NCBI RefSeq assembly: GCF_017316025.1
Contig: NZ_JAFLVT010000008.1
Span: 62,001 to 126,000 of the forward strand
Length of the DNA: 64,000 bases
Origin: Candidatus Enterococcus myersii
GTDB lineage: Bacteria; Bacillota; Bacilli; Lactobacillales; Enterococcaceae
Reading direction: 5' to 3'
A model generated the notes under the pieces. The model was not told where the DNA came from. It searched no databases and saw only the letters and a program-made list of their open reading frames with translations. The position numbers were made by a program, and so were the translations under genes. Every line of letters starts with the position of its first letter. The first letter of the stretch is position 1. Below, one piece after another: positions 35,300 to 44,779 of the stretch.

Positions 35300-37020
35300 A
35301 AGAAATGACAATTTCTTCGAATACTGGGATTATCCGTAGACTAGAATTTCATTATGGAGCTAATTTAATAGTTGATGTAACTAGTGGTATTAAAGATATT
35401 GAGACAGGGAATAATGTTGGTAAAACTACCGTTCTTGCTTTGATTGATTACTGTCTTGGTGGAGATGCAGATGTCATCTATAAGGATCCTGAGACAAGAA
35501 ACGAAATATCCTATGTGAAAAAATTCCTAATTGATAAAGAAGTTACCATCTCTTTAACGCTTAAAGAAAGTTTGGAAGATTTGGATTCAAAAGAAGTTGT
35601 AATAAACAGAAACTTTTTAAGTCGAAATAAAAAAATTATGTCAATAAATGGGAACAACTATGCAAAGGGTAATGGGAAAGAATTTATCCCGGTTTTAAGT
35701 ACTTTGATTTTTGGAGAGCGAGAGTCGGAAAAGCCTTCTTTCAGACAGCTAATTGCCCACAATATCCGGTATAGAGATAGGGAAATAGAAAACACTCTGA
35801 AGTTTTTGAATCATTTTACGACCCTATTTGAATATGAGAGTTTATTTTTATTTATGCTAGGCTTGCCAGTATCGGATAGATCTCAATTGAACAAGCAGAT
35901 AAAACTTGAAAGAGAATACAAAAAACGGTTAGAAAAAAGCCGATCTGCTACAGAAATAAGATTTCAGATTGAAATTATAAAAGAAACTATCGATAATCTT
36001 GAAGCAAGAAAAAGTAGTCTCAATATTAATGAAAATTACGAGCAAGAGCTAGATACGTTAAATCAACTGAAGCTAAGGATTGCTACCATCAGTTCAAAAA
36101 TAAGTGAGTTGGAATTAAGAAAGCAATTATTGAAGGAAACTGAGAAAGAGTTGAATCAAGAGTTTTCGAATGTAGACAATAGCGAATTAAAAGAACTATA
36201 CTCTACCGCTAAAAAAGATGTCTCAGGTATTCAGACTACCTTCGAAAAAATGGTTGAATACCACAATAAGATGATTGTAGAGAAGATTCGCTTTATTACG
36301 CAAGATATTCCTAGAATAGAGGAAGAAGTCCAAGTTTATAGTGACCGATTGAGAGTACTATTGATGGAGGAGGGAAAATTAGCTCGAAGCATATCAAGTA
36401 GTGATACGTTTAAGGATCTTGAAGACATCATAGAAAATTTAACAAAACAGTACCAGCACTTAGGAGAATTAACTGTAGCGCTGAAACAAATCGATGACTC
36501 TAAAGCGGTTATCTCAAGACTAAACAATGAGATCAAACTATTGGATGGTGACCGTTTTTCAGAAGAATTTAAAGAGAACCTTACTCGAAAAATCATTGAA
36601 TTCAATAAAATTTTCGCTGCTGTATCAATGGAGTTGTATGGTGAACAGTACGGTATCTCCTATGAGATTCGTGAAGATAAGAAAACAAAGCAGAAGTACT
36701 ATTATTTTGAGAGTTTTAACACAAATACTAGTTCTGGGAAGAAACAAGGCGAGATTATTTGTTTCGATATTGCTTATATACTATATGCAAGAGCTGAAAA
36801 TATTGCGCATTTAGACTTCTTGCTAAATGATAAAAAAGAACTCATGCATGGAAATCAGTTAACAAAAGTTAGTAACTTTGCTGAAAAAAATAGAATCCAA
36901 CTTGTGTTTTCTATTTTGAAGGATAAGCTTCCTTCTGATCTAAACAATGAAGAACATATTATTCTTTCACTTTCGGATAATGACAAGTTATTTCGAATAG
37001 AGGCCGATGAAATAGAATAG
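35290..37020 (+). CDS. SMC/Rad50-like ATPase of an ABC-three-component system (DUF2326 type)
   Basis: 576 residues. The N-terminal ATPase half contains NNVGKTTVLALIDYCLGG as Walker A, the middle (about 200-430) is a long coiled coil, and the C-terminal part has SSGKKQGEIICFDIAY as the signature-like motif and FLLNDKKELMHG near the Walker B position. This layout is the DUF2326 class of ABC-3C ATPases. The system is thought to sense invading nucleic acid or its processing and trigger the SMEK effector. GAAGGAAGTG precedes the start. Confidence 0.8.
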   Translation: MYLKEMTISSNTGIIRRLEFHYGANLIVDVTSGIKDIETGNNVGKTTVLALIDYCLGGDADVIYKDPETRNEISYVKKFLIDKEVTISLTLKESLEDLDSKEVVINRNFLSRNKKIMSINGNNYAKGNGKEFIPVLSTLIFGERESEKPSFRQLIAHNIRYRDREIENTLKFLNHFTTLFEYESLFLFMLGLPVSDRSQLNKQIKLEREYKKRLEKSRSATEIRFQIEIIKETIDNLEARKSSLNINENYEQELDTLNQLKLRIATISSKISELELRKQLLKETEKELNQEFSNVDNSELKELYSTAKKDVSGIQTTFEKMVEYHNKMIVEKIRFITQDIPRIEEEVQVYSDRLRVLLMEEGKLARSISSSDTFKDLEDIIENLTKQYQHLGELTVALKQIDDSKAVISRLNNEIKLLDGDRFSEEFKENLTRKIIEFNKIFAAVSMELYGEQYGISYEIREDKKTKQKYYYFESFNTNTSSGKKQGEIICFDIAYILYARAENIAHLDFLLNDKKELMHGNQLTKVSNFAEKNRIQLVFSILKDKLPSDLNNEEHIILSLSDNDKLFRIEADEIE

Positions 37021-37339
37021 CCACATAAAGATATGAGATATAATCGACTTTTAGGGTTGGAATCTCTTTGGTAGGAAAATATCTCACTATAATATTTCTT
37101 TATTTTTTTCGTAATCGAAGATGAGGATATATTTGATCTGCCTGTTTGGGTTAGGCTAACTCTTAAGTTTCACTCGATGTATTATATGAAATTAAGATAG
37201 CAAAGAGTCGGCTCGCAAGTAATTAGTTGACACCATTGCTTTCAAATAATTTGAAAGTCAATAAAATTTTTCATGTTTCAGTCTCTCTAAATCGTTGCTA
37301 TTAAAGCATTATGAAGCTGTTTGAAAAAATGGTTGGGCT
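37021..37339. other. right end of element B, no gene
   Basis: AT-rich. At 37226-37237 it has GTTGACACCATT, the same 12-mer that is tandemly repeated at the other end of the element inside int (29776-29799), so these are probable integrase arm sites. Nothing else seen. Confidence 0.6.
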
Positions 37340-37389
37340 AACCAGGTCTTAAAAAAGCTCGTAAAGCTTCACAATTCTCAAAACGTTAA
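37340..37389 (+). repeat. att site 3: orphan rpsI 3' end
   Basis: The 50 bases read PGLKKARKASQFSKR-stop; the preceding sequence GGTTGGGCT does not continue S9. Junction of element B (left) and element C (right). Confidence 0.88.
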
Positions 37390-37425
37390 TCAATTCCTTA
37401 TTGTATCAACGTTTACAAGAATTTT

Positions 37426-37445
37426 TTGGTTCAAGTTGGTTCAAA
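37426..37445. promoter_or_regulatory. integrase arm-site repeats, left end of element C
   Basis: TTGGTTCAAGTTGGTTCAAA: two tandem TTGGTTCAA units directly after the integrase stop. The same pair occurs at 49910-49929, near the other end of the element. Confidence 0.7.
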
Positions 37446-38495
37446 TTATAAATTTGACAAAGAATTTAAGAGGTTTAAAGCATCAGCATCTTGCTGGTGC
37501 TTTTTTTCTGGCATCAATTCAAGATAATAGTTCTGCGTTGTTTGAATATTGATATGACCTAAGCGTTTTGATACATAGGCAATATCAATATCTTGTGAAA
37601 ATAGAAAAGAAGCATGAGTATCTCTTAGGCCGTGGAAGGTAGTTTTTGGAATATCTAGTTTTTTCAGTAATCTGGCGAGCTTAGCAGATTGTTGAAAGCC
37701 GTCAGGATCAAAAAAATATCCATTATCTTTAATCGGGACAGATTTTAGAATATCGTAGACTTCTTGGTTAATGGAAATATCTCGTCTTGAATTTTTTGTT
37801 TTTAACGAGGTATCTTCAGAAGTTGGACTAAGGGAACGTCTGACATGGATACCATATTCAAAGAGGTCTTCGGGACGTATACCTAAAAGCTCTCCGCGTC
37901 TCATGCCAGTTTCTAAGGCAAGGAGTACAAGAATGTTAAACTCATTTTCTCGATGATTAATGACATAAGTACGCAGTTTCTTTAATTCGGTAATAGAAAG
38001 TGCACGGTTTCTATTATCTAAAACTTTCCCTCGTGTTTTGACTAAATTTGCAAAATCGGTAGCAAGATAGCCACGAGCATAAGCATCACGTAATGCCGTT
38101 TTGATTTTCAATAGTACTTCATGAGTGGTTTTACGAGAATGAGTTTCTGCATACTTATCTATTTTTCGTTGTACTACAATATCGTTCAAATCCTTTAACT
38201 GTATATCGCCAAATAATTTCTTCACCACTTGAGAAGTCCTTTGATAATTTTGAAAAGTCGTTTCTTTTACATCGTTTTTCTTTATGATATGAATCCAGTT
38301 TTCAAAGAAGTCAGCAAATGTTGTTGTACGCTCTGCTAATTGTTTTCCATTTCCTTTCTCCAATTCATTTTCCAAAGCCCAACGAGTTGCTTCCTTTTTA
38401 GAGCTAAATGATTTTGTCAATTTCTTATGTTGACCATGATTGTAAAGTGAGATCTGAGCTCTATATGAGTTACCACGTTTAATTATACTAGGCAT
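37446..38495 (-). CDS. int: tyrosine recombinase/integrase of element C
   Basis: 349 residues. N-terminal AP2-like arm-binding part (MPSIIKRGNSYRAQISLYNHG, first residues), SAM-like core-binding domain (TTFADFFENWIHI...) and catalytic domain with GMRRGELLGI, FHGLRDTHASFLF and RLGHINIQTTQNYY. It is a phage-type integrase of a different branch from those of A and B, yet it uses the same rpsI target. AAAGGA precedes the ATG. Confidence 0.93.
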   Translation of the reverse strand: MPSIIKRGNSYRAQISLYNHGQHKKLTKSFSSKKEATRWALENELEKGNGKQLAERTTTFADFFENWIHIIKKNDVKETTFQNYQRTSQVVKKLFGDIQLKDLNDIVVQRKIDKYAETHSRKTTHEVLLKIKTALRDAYARGYLATDFANLVKTRGKVLDNRNRALSITELKKLRTYVINHRENEFNILVLLALETGMRRGELLGIRPEDLFEYGIHVRRSLSPTSEDTSLKTKNSRRDISINQEVYDILKSVPIKDNGYFFDPDGFQQSAKLARLLKKLDIPKTTFHGLRDTHASFLFSQDIDIAYVSKRLGHINIQTTQNYYLELMPEKKHQQDADALNLLNSLSNL

Positions 38496-38600
38496 TTATA
38501 ACAAATCCTTTCACTGAAAGATGGTTGATAAATGCTAGTTGAATACACCGTCATTCTACATGGCGAAAAGCATCTAATCAACCATCCTACGATATTTTAG

Positions 38601-38798
38601 CTAGATAGAGTGCGTCTTAATAAAATTAATGAGGGAAGTGACAGTGTATCGTTCTTGTCTTCCTATCATAAAACGCTCTAACTCATCGTTTGCGCGAACG
38701 AATTTATCAAAAGATTTTGGATCGATCCCTAAAAAATGAGAAGCTTGTTCTCTAGTAAGTAGATAGGGCAATTCATAAGTAGTTATTGTATTTTTCAT
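38601..38798 (-). CDS. xis: excisionase-like small DNA-binding protein of element C
   Basis: 65 residues; LLTREQASHFLGIDPKSFDK is a helix-turn-helix start as in excisionases, and FMIGRQERYTVTSLINFI the wing. A GGAAA site precedes the ATG. It is shorter than the excisionases of elements A and B but holds the same place between integrase and Rep genes. Confidence 0.72.
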   Translation of the reverse strand: MKNTITTYELPYLLTREQASHFLGIDPKSFDKFVRANDELERFMIGRQERYTVTSLINFIKTHSI

Positions 38799-38887
38799 AG
38801 TTTATTTCCTTTCCAAAAATGTTTTTTGGCTGACACAAGGAAATGTGCTATACTCAACTTGTCTAGGGCGGAGTACGTTTATACATT

Positions 38888-40144
38888 TTAATGTGTAAGC
38901 TGTGCTTTGCTTTTTTTGTGTATTTTTTCTGCCTTCATATTTTGAAGACACTGGATATAAAATTCTACTTCTTCCTGATAATAATCAGGCTCAGCAATCA
39001 AATTTTCTAATATTTTTTGCTGCCTTGAACTAAGTTCCCCACAGCTAATAATCTCGTTAATCAAATTTGAATCAAAATGATTATCTACCTCTTGAATAAA
39101 TGCGAGGGTGGGAGAAACGCTGTGAATTAACCAATTCATACTTTTCTCAAAGCTTTGAGGAATTGTTTCTAAAGAAATGGTGATTGCGCCATGATTGCCA
39201 ATAAAGGCTGCCCATTTGGCATCGACTTTTGCACCTGGATCATTTGGAGCACGGTCATAAAAACAAATTGCCCCATTAAGTAACTCAAAGAATAGTTTGG
39301 TTAAATCATGGGTTTTTGAAATAATCTTTGCCAAGCTTTGCGCTTTCTCTTTTCGATACCGTAGTTCAAAGCGATTTTTTACTTCTGCTTCTTCTAAAGA
39401 AATTCCTCGTCGCTTTCGTTGTTCATAATCCTTCTGATAAAAGCAAAAGCGACACTGACTCTTCTTTGAGCCTAAATACAAGGTCTCACCATTTGATTCA
39501 TTGTTTATGATATCCGTACCGCCATGAGATTCACTCACTTGAAAAGTGGTCCACACATGGCCTAGTGTTACCTTACGCTTCAGTTCTGGAATGCTGAGAC
39601 TCCCCACAAAATCATCTAAAGTAAAATCAATCCGTGTAAAGTTTCCCTGATAATCTAATACCTTACGGAAGAACTCTTGCCAGTTTGATTTTGCGGTCTT
39701 CAAACGCATGGCAAGATGTTTACAGCCTTGACCTGAAAACTCCATTACGGTTCCTTTTACCGTATCGTCAATGGAATACCGAATCGTGATTACTTGATTC
39801 CAAACATATTGCCCAATATAGCCCTTTGGCGCATAATCCAGTTCCTCAAAGCGTTCAATAGGCATGCCAATAATCTCTTCAATCAACTTTAAATGTTGAT
39901 TCGAGAAAAAGTGAATGGTTAGATAATCAATCAAAACACGATTAACTGGAACAATCTCTTCTTGCAAACTATCCAATACAAGATTCAGTTTTTCTGCACT
40001 TAATCGTCTCGTTCCTTTTTCTACCTTTGATAGTAACGACCTCGAAATCCCCACTTTTTCTGCTAAATATCGCTGGGTCCACCCCCTTTCTTCTCGAGAA
40101 ACTCGAATGGCTTCCCCGAGATCATGTTGATTGACTTGGTTCAT
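38888..40144 (-). CDS. MOBT-type Rep/relaxase with N-terminal helix-turn-helix, element C
   Basis: 418 residues. Residues ~8-65 are an XRE helix-turn-helix (RVSREERGWTQRYLAEKVGI is the region), followed by a Rep_trans domain with FSGQGCKHLAMRLKT and FTRIDFTLDDFVG. The same two-domain plan is that of Tn916 Orf20, the transfer relaxase. It is related to the element A protein at 8504-9535, which lacks the DNA-binding domain. AGGAGG precedes the ATG. It should nick an origin such as the hairpin at 41206-41229. Confidence 0.85.
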   Translation of the reverse strand: MNQVNQHDLGEAIRVSREERGWTQRYLAEKVGISRSLLSKVEKGTRRLSAEKLNLVLDSLQEEIVPVNRVLIDYLTIHFFSNQHLKLIEEIIGMPIERFEELDYAPKGYIGQYVWNQVITIRYSIDDTVKGTVMEFSGQGCKHLAMRLKTAKSNWQEFFRKVLDYQGNFTRIDFTLDDFVGSLSIPELKRKVTLGHVWTTFQVSESHGGTDIINNESNGETLYLGSKKSQCRFCFYQKDYEQRKRRGISLEEAEVKNRFELRYRKEKAQSLAKIISKTHDLTKLFFELLNGAICFYDRAPNDPGAKVDAKWAAFIGNHGAITISLETIPQSFEKSMNWLIHSVSPTLAFIQEVDNHFDSNLINEIISCGELSSRQQKILENLIAEPDYYQEEVEFYIQCLQNMKAEKIHKKSKAQLTH

Positions 40145-40190
40145 AGAAAAACCTCCTTCTGCTATTAAATTGTCAAAGAACCATCAGACT

Positions 40191-40285
40191 TATTTTAAGT
40201 ACAAATCGATTGTACGCCTGTATTTATTTTAAGTCAATACATTTTGACTTTTTTTAAGTACAAGCGTATACTGAATTTAAGAACT
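40191..40285 (+). promoter_or_regulatory. repeats TTTTAAGTNCAA between rep and the XRE gene, element C switch
   Basis: TATTTTAAGTACAA (40191-40204), TATTTTAAGTCAA (from 40225) and TTTTTAAGTACAA (from 40251), with a partial copy at 40274. They fill the divergent promoter region and are the probable sites of the XRE regulator, the counterpart of the TTTATACGA repeats in element B. Confidence 0.7.
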
Positions 40286-40305
40286 TATCATGAGGAGGAT
40301 TTTTC

Positions 40306-41118
40306 ATGGAGATAGACAAGCAAGCAGTGGGCAATCGAATTCGGCAGATTCGTCAAGAGTTAAAGTTGAGTATGGAGAAATTTGGCAAACTAATTGGTGA
40401 TTTACCGCGAAGCACTGTCAATAATTGGGAACGCGGGATTAATCTTCCAAAAACCGAAACCCTTCACCAAATTGCAGAGGTGGGTCATGTCACCAACGAA
40501 TATCTTTTGTATGGTGATCAAGAAAATCAATACATTTTAGAAATGCTTCAAAAAAAGGCTGGTAAGCTTGACCCTAAGATTGAAGGACTGATAGTAGACG
40601 AAATGAAACAAGCCGGTCTTGTTAGTGAAAAAGAAATGGATCGGATGATTGAATTTTTTATTACAAACCTCATTCCACCAACTGAACAAGACCAGTTTAC
40701 TTTCCAATGTATTGATGAGGAAAAGCAGCTTTACCTGGGTTCAACCAACTTTGGCAAAGAAGCGCAACTCTATTTACAACATGATAATCAAAATCATATT
40801 CTGCATATGATGTCCTTTACCTTCTCCAACTTTAGTGTGGATCGCTTACTAGTCTATTTAGCAAATCAAGAATCCTATTCCTATTTTGGGAAACATTTGC
40901 CCAAGAAACTTGTTGAAAAAGCCATCCTTCTATACTCGATCAATCAATCAACCGGGGATGTGCGAATTGCTCCGTTGGTCTATTCAAAAGAAACAGCTTC
41001 TTATCAGTACACAGAGGACAATCAATATCTACTAGAACAACGATATCTTTATCTACCATTCGTGATGGAAGTCGAGAAAGAACGTCTGTTAAATGCAGCG
41101 TATCCATCATCAAAATAA
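40306..41118 (+). CDS. XRE-family regulator of element C
   Basis: 270 residues, with helix-turn-helix at about 10-62 (RIRQIRQELKLSMEKFGKLI, RSTVNNWERGINLPKT) and a long C-terminal domain rich in Tyr, Gln and His. GAGGAGGA precedes the ATG. Divergent from rep-xis-int across repeated operators, so probably the repressor of the element's mobility genes. Confidence 0.82.
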   Translation: MEIDKQAVGNRIRQIRQELKLSMEKFGKLIGDLPRSTVNNWERGINLPKTETLHQIAEVGHVTNEYLLYGDQENQYILEMLQKKAGKLDPKIEGLIVDEMKQAGLVSEKEMDRMIEFFITNLIPPTEQDQFTFQCIDEEKQLYLGSTNFGKEAQLYLQHDNQNHILHMMSFTFSNFSVDRLLVYLANQESYSYFGKHLPKKLVEKAILLYSINQSTGDVRIAPLVYSKETASYQYTEDNQYLLEQRYLYLPFVMEVEKERLLNAAYPSSK

Positions 41119-41205
41119 AGTGACAAGCTTGATAAGCATGTGACAAAGAAAACACTGCTAGGACACTCCCAAATGGGTAGTTGTCACAGTTTCCTGTTCT
41201 TTGTT

Positions 41206-41229
41206 AGCCCCCTGTTAGAAAGAGGGGCT
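41206..41229. other. oriT-like hairpin of element C
   Basis: AGCCCCC, TGTTAGAAA, GAGGGGCT: same TGTTAGA loop and C/G stem as at 6280-6301. Candidate nick region for the MOBT-type protein. Confidence 0.5.
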
Positions 41230-41268
41230 TGCCCATGCCGTCCGGCTACGCCGTCCTGCAACAGCATT

Positions 41269-41324
41269 AAAAAGAGGAAAGACTAGCTTATACGGCGCTG
41301 CCGTCGCTAGTCTTTCCTCTTTTT
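41269..41324. terminator. 19-bp perfect hairpin, bidirectional terminator or origin
   Basis: AAAAAGAGGAAAGACTAGC (41269-41287) and its exact complement (41306-41324) around TTATACGGCGCTGCCGTC. A and T runs on both sides allow termination for both the XRE gene and the convergent cadA; similar hairpins in A and B hint at an origin function. Confidence 0.75.
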
Positions 41325-41338
41325 ATGCTACTACTTGT

Positions 41339-43456
41339 CTATTTAGATTTAACTTTCATCAGTCGTAAGCCGTTCAAAGTAACTAATATAGTTGCCCCCA
41401 TATCAGCTAAGATAGCAATCCACAATGTTAACCAGCCGGGAACTACAAGTAATAATGCTAATAGTTTGATTCCCAATGAGAAGGTAATATTTTGCTTAAT
41501 GATTCTCAATGTTTGGCGACTTAATTTAACAATAAAGGGAAGTTTCTGTAAGTCATCACCCATTAAAGCAACATCAGCTGTTTCTAAAGCTGTATCTGTT
41601 CCAGCACCACCCATTGCGATACCGACTGTTGAGGCAGCTAATGCTGGCGCGTCATTAATACCATCACCAACCATGGCAACTTTTCCATAGGTTTCCTTGA
41701 GTGATTTAATATAATCTAATTTATCTTGAGGCATCAAATCGCCTTTTATTTCAGTTACACCTGTTTGTTTTCCAATTGACTGAGCAGTTGTAGCATTATC
41801 ACCAGTCAGCATTATCGTATGCTCGATTCCTAAATCATGTAATTTTTCAATGACTGCTTTACTTGATTCTCTTAATTCATCAGCTACCGCAATGACTGCC
41901 AAAATTTGTTTATCCGTCCCTAAGAGCATCGCTGTTTTTCTTTGTTGCTGAAGTCTTTGGTAAGTTTCAATAATCTTCGAGTTATCTGTTAAAATAGATT
42001 CAAAAAGCTTTGGACTCCCTACAAGATAGGTAATTCCCTCAATGTTTCCTTGTATTCCTTTTCCAGTAATTGAAGTAAACTCGTCAACAACTACTGATTT
42101 ATAAGAAATCGCTCTATTATCAGCTTCTTTTAAGATTGCTGACGCGAGAGGGTGTTGAGAATATGATTCTAATGCTGTAATAATTGAGAAATATTTCTCT
42201 TCGTCTTTTGAATCAACTGTAGTGAAATCTGTTACCGTTGGTGTTCCTTTAGTTAATGTTCCTGTTTTGTCAAAGGCAATGGCCTTGAGGCCACCAATTT
42301 CTTCAAGATAAATACCGCCTTTTACCAAAACACCATTTTTAGCAGAGTTTCCAATTGCTGAAACGATAGACACAGGTGTTGAGATTACTAAAGAACAAGG
42401 ACAGCCAACAACTAATAAAGAGAGCCCTTGATACAACCAAGTATTCCAATCTCCGTTAAAAAATAATGGGGGAACAATGACGATTAATGCGGCAATCACC
42501 ATAATGGTGGGTGTATAATATTTCGCAAATTTATCGACAAATGCTTGAGCAGGTGCTCGTTCACCCTGTGCTTCTTCAACCAAGTGAATAATTTTTGCAA
42601 TAGTCGTATCATTTACATGTTTTGTTACTTTGACTTCAAGTGCACCTTCTTCATTAATCGTTCCTGCAAAGATATCATCATTAATATTTTTTTCAATAGG
42701 GACAGATTCACCGGTAATCGCAGCCTGATTCACTGAGGAATGGCCTTTAATGACTTGACCATCCATAGCAATTTTTTGTCCAGGCTTAATGATCATAATA
42801 TCGCCTACTTCGATTTTTGAAACATTAATCATTTGTTCAACATTATTTCTTCTAATTAATGCTTCTTTCGGAGCAATATCCATTAGGGAACGTATTGATT
42901 GTCTTGCTTTATCCATTGAAAATCGTTCTAAAGCCTCGCTAATTGCAAATAAGATAACAACGATTGAGCCCTCAGTCCATTCACCAATAATTGCAGCACC
43001 AATGATTGCAATTGTCATAAGAGATTCCATTGAGAAATCCAATTTAAATAGGTCTGAAAATCCTTCTTTAAACAAACTAAATCCGCCGATAATAATCGCT
43101 AGTATAAATAATCCTTCTGTTAATAGCGCATCTTCACCGTTAACTACTTGAGATACTAATGCCAAAATAATTAAAAACAGTGAAACCAATAGGTTCCAGT
43201 TTCTTTTCACAAAAGGCTCTTTTGTTTCAATGCGAGGTTCTGTATCATGTTCGGACTGAACTTTCAGATTCTCAAAAGCTCCTGCAGCTTCAATTTCTGC
43301 AATAGTCGCTTCGCCTTCGATAGAGACTTTTCCGGCACCAAAATTTACTTTTGCATCGGTAACTTTTGGTATTTGAGAAACATTTTTTTCGAATTTTGCC
43401 GCACAATTCGTACAGCTCAATCCTTCAACCCGATAGACTTGTTTTTTTTCACTCAT
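41339..43456 (-). CDS. cadA: cadmium/zinc-exporting P1B-type ATPase
   Basis: 705 residues. N-terminal heavy-metal domain with SCTNC (residues 14-18), membrane domain with the transport motif GCPCSLVIS, phosphorylation site [13 protein letters not shown], and hinge [15 protein letters not shown]. It pumps divalent cadmium, zinc and probably lead out of the cell. It overlaps the CadC gene by 4 bases (ATGA), so both are one operon controlled by CadC. Confidence 0.95.
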   Translation of the reverse strand: MSEKKQVYRVEGLSCTNCAAKFEKNVSQIPKVTDAKVNFGAGKVSIEGEATIAEIEAAGAFENLKVQSEHDTEPRIETKEPFVKRNWNLLVSLFLIILALVSQVVNGEDALLTEGLFILAIIIGGFSLFKEGFSDLFKLDFSMESLMTIAIIGAAIIGEWTEGSIVVILFAISEALERFSMDKARQSIRSLMDIAPKEALIRRNNVEQMINVSKIEVGDIMIIKPGQKIAMDGQVIKGHSSVNQAAITGESVPIEKNINDDIFAGTINEEGALEVKVTKHVNDTTIAKIIHLVEEAQGERAPAQAFVDKFAKYYTPTIMVIAALIVIVPPLFFNGDWNTWLYQGLSLLVVGCPCSLVISTPVSIVSAIGNSAKNGVLVKGGIYLEEIGGLKAIAFDKTGTLTKGTPTVTDFTTVDSKDEEKYFSIITALESYSQHPLASAILKEADNRAISYKSVVVDEFTSITGKGIQGNIEGITYLVGSPKLFESILTDNSKIIETYQRLQQQRKTAMLLGTDKQILAVIAVADELRESSKAVIEKLHDLGIEHTIMLTGDNATTAQSIGKQTGVTEIKGDLMPQDKLDYIKSLKETYGKVAMVGDGINDAPALAASTVGIAMGGAGTDTALETADVALMGDDLQKLPFIVKLSRQTLRIIKQNITFSLGIKLLALLLVVPGWLTLWIAILADMGATILVTLNGLRLMKVKSK

Positions 43457-43812
43457 ACTAGCACCTCATCTTCTAAATATAGTTTGGAATTTAGTAGTTG
43501 GACAAATTTATCATTCTTGATAGAGTAATAAACCAATTTCCCTACTTTCCGACTCACAACAATTCCATTCTTTTTCAATGATAATAAATGGTGTGAGGTT
43601 GTTGCCACGCTTGCTTCAATAGTTGCTGCGATATCACATACACATAATTCATCCTCATAACTTAGGGCGTAGATAATTTTTAAGCGATTCTCATCAGCTA
43701 AAATTTTGAAGACACTTTTCAAGCTCGAAATATCTTCAGTTTGTAACTTTTCTTTTCCTAGTAAAACTTTATCTTCATGAACACATGAGATTTCACAAAT
43801 TTCGTTTTTCAT
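43453..43812 (-). CDS. cadC: CadC metal-sensing repressor (ArsR/SmtB family)
   Basis: 119 residues with a winged helix ([17 protein letters not shown]), the metal-binding ELCVCD motif, and N-terminal cysteines (CEISC) as in CadC. Metal binding releases it from DNA and turns on cadA. GGGGGAGC precedes the ATG. Confidence 0.93.
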   Translation of the reverse strand: MKNEICEISCVHEDKVLLGKEKLQTEDISSLKSVFKILADENRLKIIYALSYEDELCVCDIAATIEASVATTSHHLLSLKKNGIVVSRKVGKLVYYSIKNDKFVQLLNSKLYLEDEVLV

Positions 43813-43871
43813 ACAAGCTCCCCCTTTATTCTAATTGCTATTTGAATGAAGTGTATCATAGATTATTATTA

Positions 43872-43893
43872 TATTCAAGTTATCATTTGAATA
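43872..43893 (-). promoter_or_regulatory. CadC-type operator
   Basis: Inverted repeat TATTCAA (43872-43878) / TTGAATA (43887-43893), about 60 bases upstream of cadC, like known CadC operators. The 43894-44005 stretch contains nothing else clear. Confidence 0.6.
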
Positions 43894-44005
43894 TACAGGG
43901 AACAGTAAAGATTGAATGATGAATCTATAGAGTAGTGATTTTCAAACTTGGTTTAATCGAGCCCAAAAGAGTAACTAAGTAATTTGAGCTGAAAGACAGA
44001 AACAT

Positions 44006-44057
44006 TTGACAAAACATAGATGATTATCTATATTTTATACATAGATAGTTATCGATA
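44006..44057 (+). promoter_or_regulatory. ars promoter and ArsR operator
   Basis: TTGACA (44006-44011) and TATATT (44029-44034) are 17 bases apart. CATAGATGATTATCTAT and CATAGATAGTTATCGAT are two related imperfect inverted repeats over and after the -10 box, the probable ArsR sites. Confidence 0.75.
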
Positions 44058-44072
44058 TGAAGGAGAAAAGCT

Positions 44073-44423
44073 ATGAACTATGAAAAAACATCATTATTAT
44101 TAAAGGCTATGGCTGATCCAAAACGGATGAAGATTGTGGATCTTCTTTCTTGTGGCAGTCTTTGTGCATGTGATCTACTGGATCATTTTGACTTTACTCA
44201 GCCAACACTATCTCATCATATGAAGGTGCTAGAACAAGCTGGAATTATTTCAGTCAGTAAAAAAGGGAAATGGCATCATTATACGTTACAAGAAGAGTTT
44301 GTCAGAGAATTTTTGGGTTCAATGATGCAACTGCTGTCTAATGACGAGCAAACGTGTATCTGTCAGAATAAAGAATGTGTAGAAAAAGGAGAAGAAGTAC
44401 ATGAAAAAATTAGAACTATTTGA
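44073..44423 (+). CDS. arsR: ArsR arsenite-responsive repressor
   Basis: 116 residues; winged helix with CGSLCACDLLDHFDF carrying the CxC arsenite site, then TQPTLSHHMKVLEQAG. First gene of the ars operon, overlapping arsD by 23 bases, with GAAGGAG upstream. It represses the operon until arsenite or antimonite binds. Confidence 0.95.
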   Translation: MNYEKTSLLLKAMADPKRMKIVDLLSCGSLCACDLLDHFDFTQPTLSHHMKVLEQAGIISVSKKGKWHHYTLQEEFVREFLGSMMQLLSNDEQTCICQNKECVEKGEEVHEKIRTI

Positions 44424-44766
44424 ACCAGCAATGTGTTGCTCAACCGGTGTTTGTGGTCCCTCAGTGGATGAAACATTGCTCATGATTACCTCAGTTTTTG
44501 AAGCGCTACAGGGAGTCTTTCAAATTGAAGCGACTCGTCACAATTTGACCAGCGACCCAGATGCGTTTGTCAATAATGAGACTGTGTTGAAGGTGATGCA
44601 AGAAAAAGGCAATGAAATCTTGCCAGTTACAGTGATAGATGGTGCCATTGTTAAAATGGGTGCGTATCCAACAATGGATGAACTTTCTAACTACACTGGG
44701 TTGGTATTTGTTAACCAAAATTCTGAACAGACAGGCGGTTGTTGTGGCGGATCTGGCTGCTGCTAA
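44401..44766 (+). CDS. arsD: ArsD arsenite metallochaperone
   Basis: 121 residues with all three functional cysteines at the front (FEPAMCCSTGVCGPSVDE: Cys12, 13 and 18) and two vicinal pairs at the end (GGCCGGSGCC). ArsD passes arsenite to ArsA and raises its affinity. GGAGAAGTAC precedes the ATG. A second, shorter ArsD lies at 46581-46904. Confidence 0.94.
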   Translation: MKKLELFEPAMCCSTGVCGPSVDETLLMITSVFEALQGVFQIEATRHNLTSDPDAFVNNETVLKVMQEKGNEILPVTVIDGAIVKMGAYPTMDELSNYTGLVFVNQNSEQTGGCCGGSGCC

Positions 44767-44779
44767 GGGAGATGTAAAT

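Noticed and set aside
41325-43151. Plus-strand frames opposite cadA
   Set aside because: They are shadows of the well-supported cadA gene.
44639-44779. N-terminal extension of ArsA
   Set aside because: It overlaps arsD and ArsA homologues start near ATG 44780, which has its own AAGGGA site.
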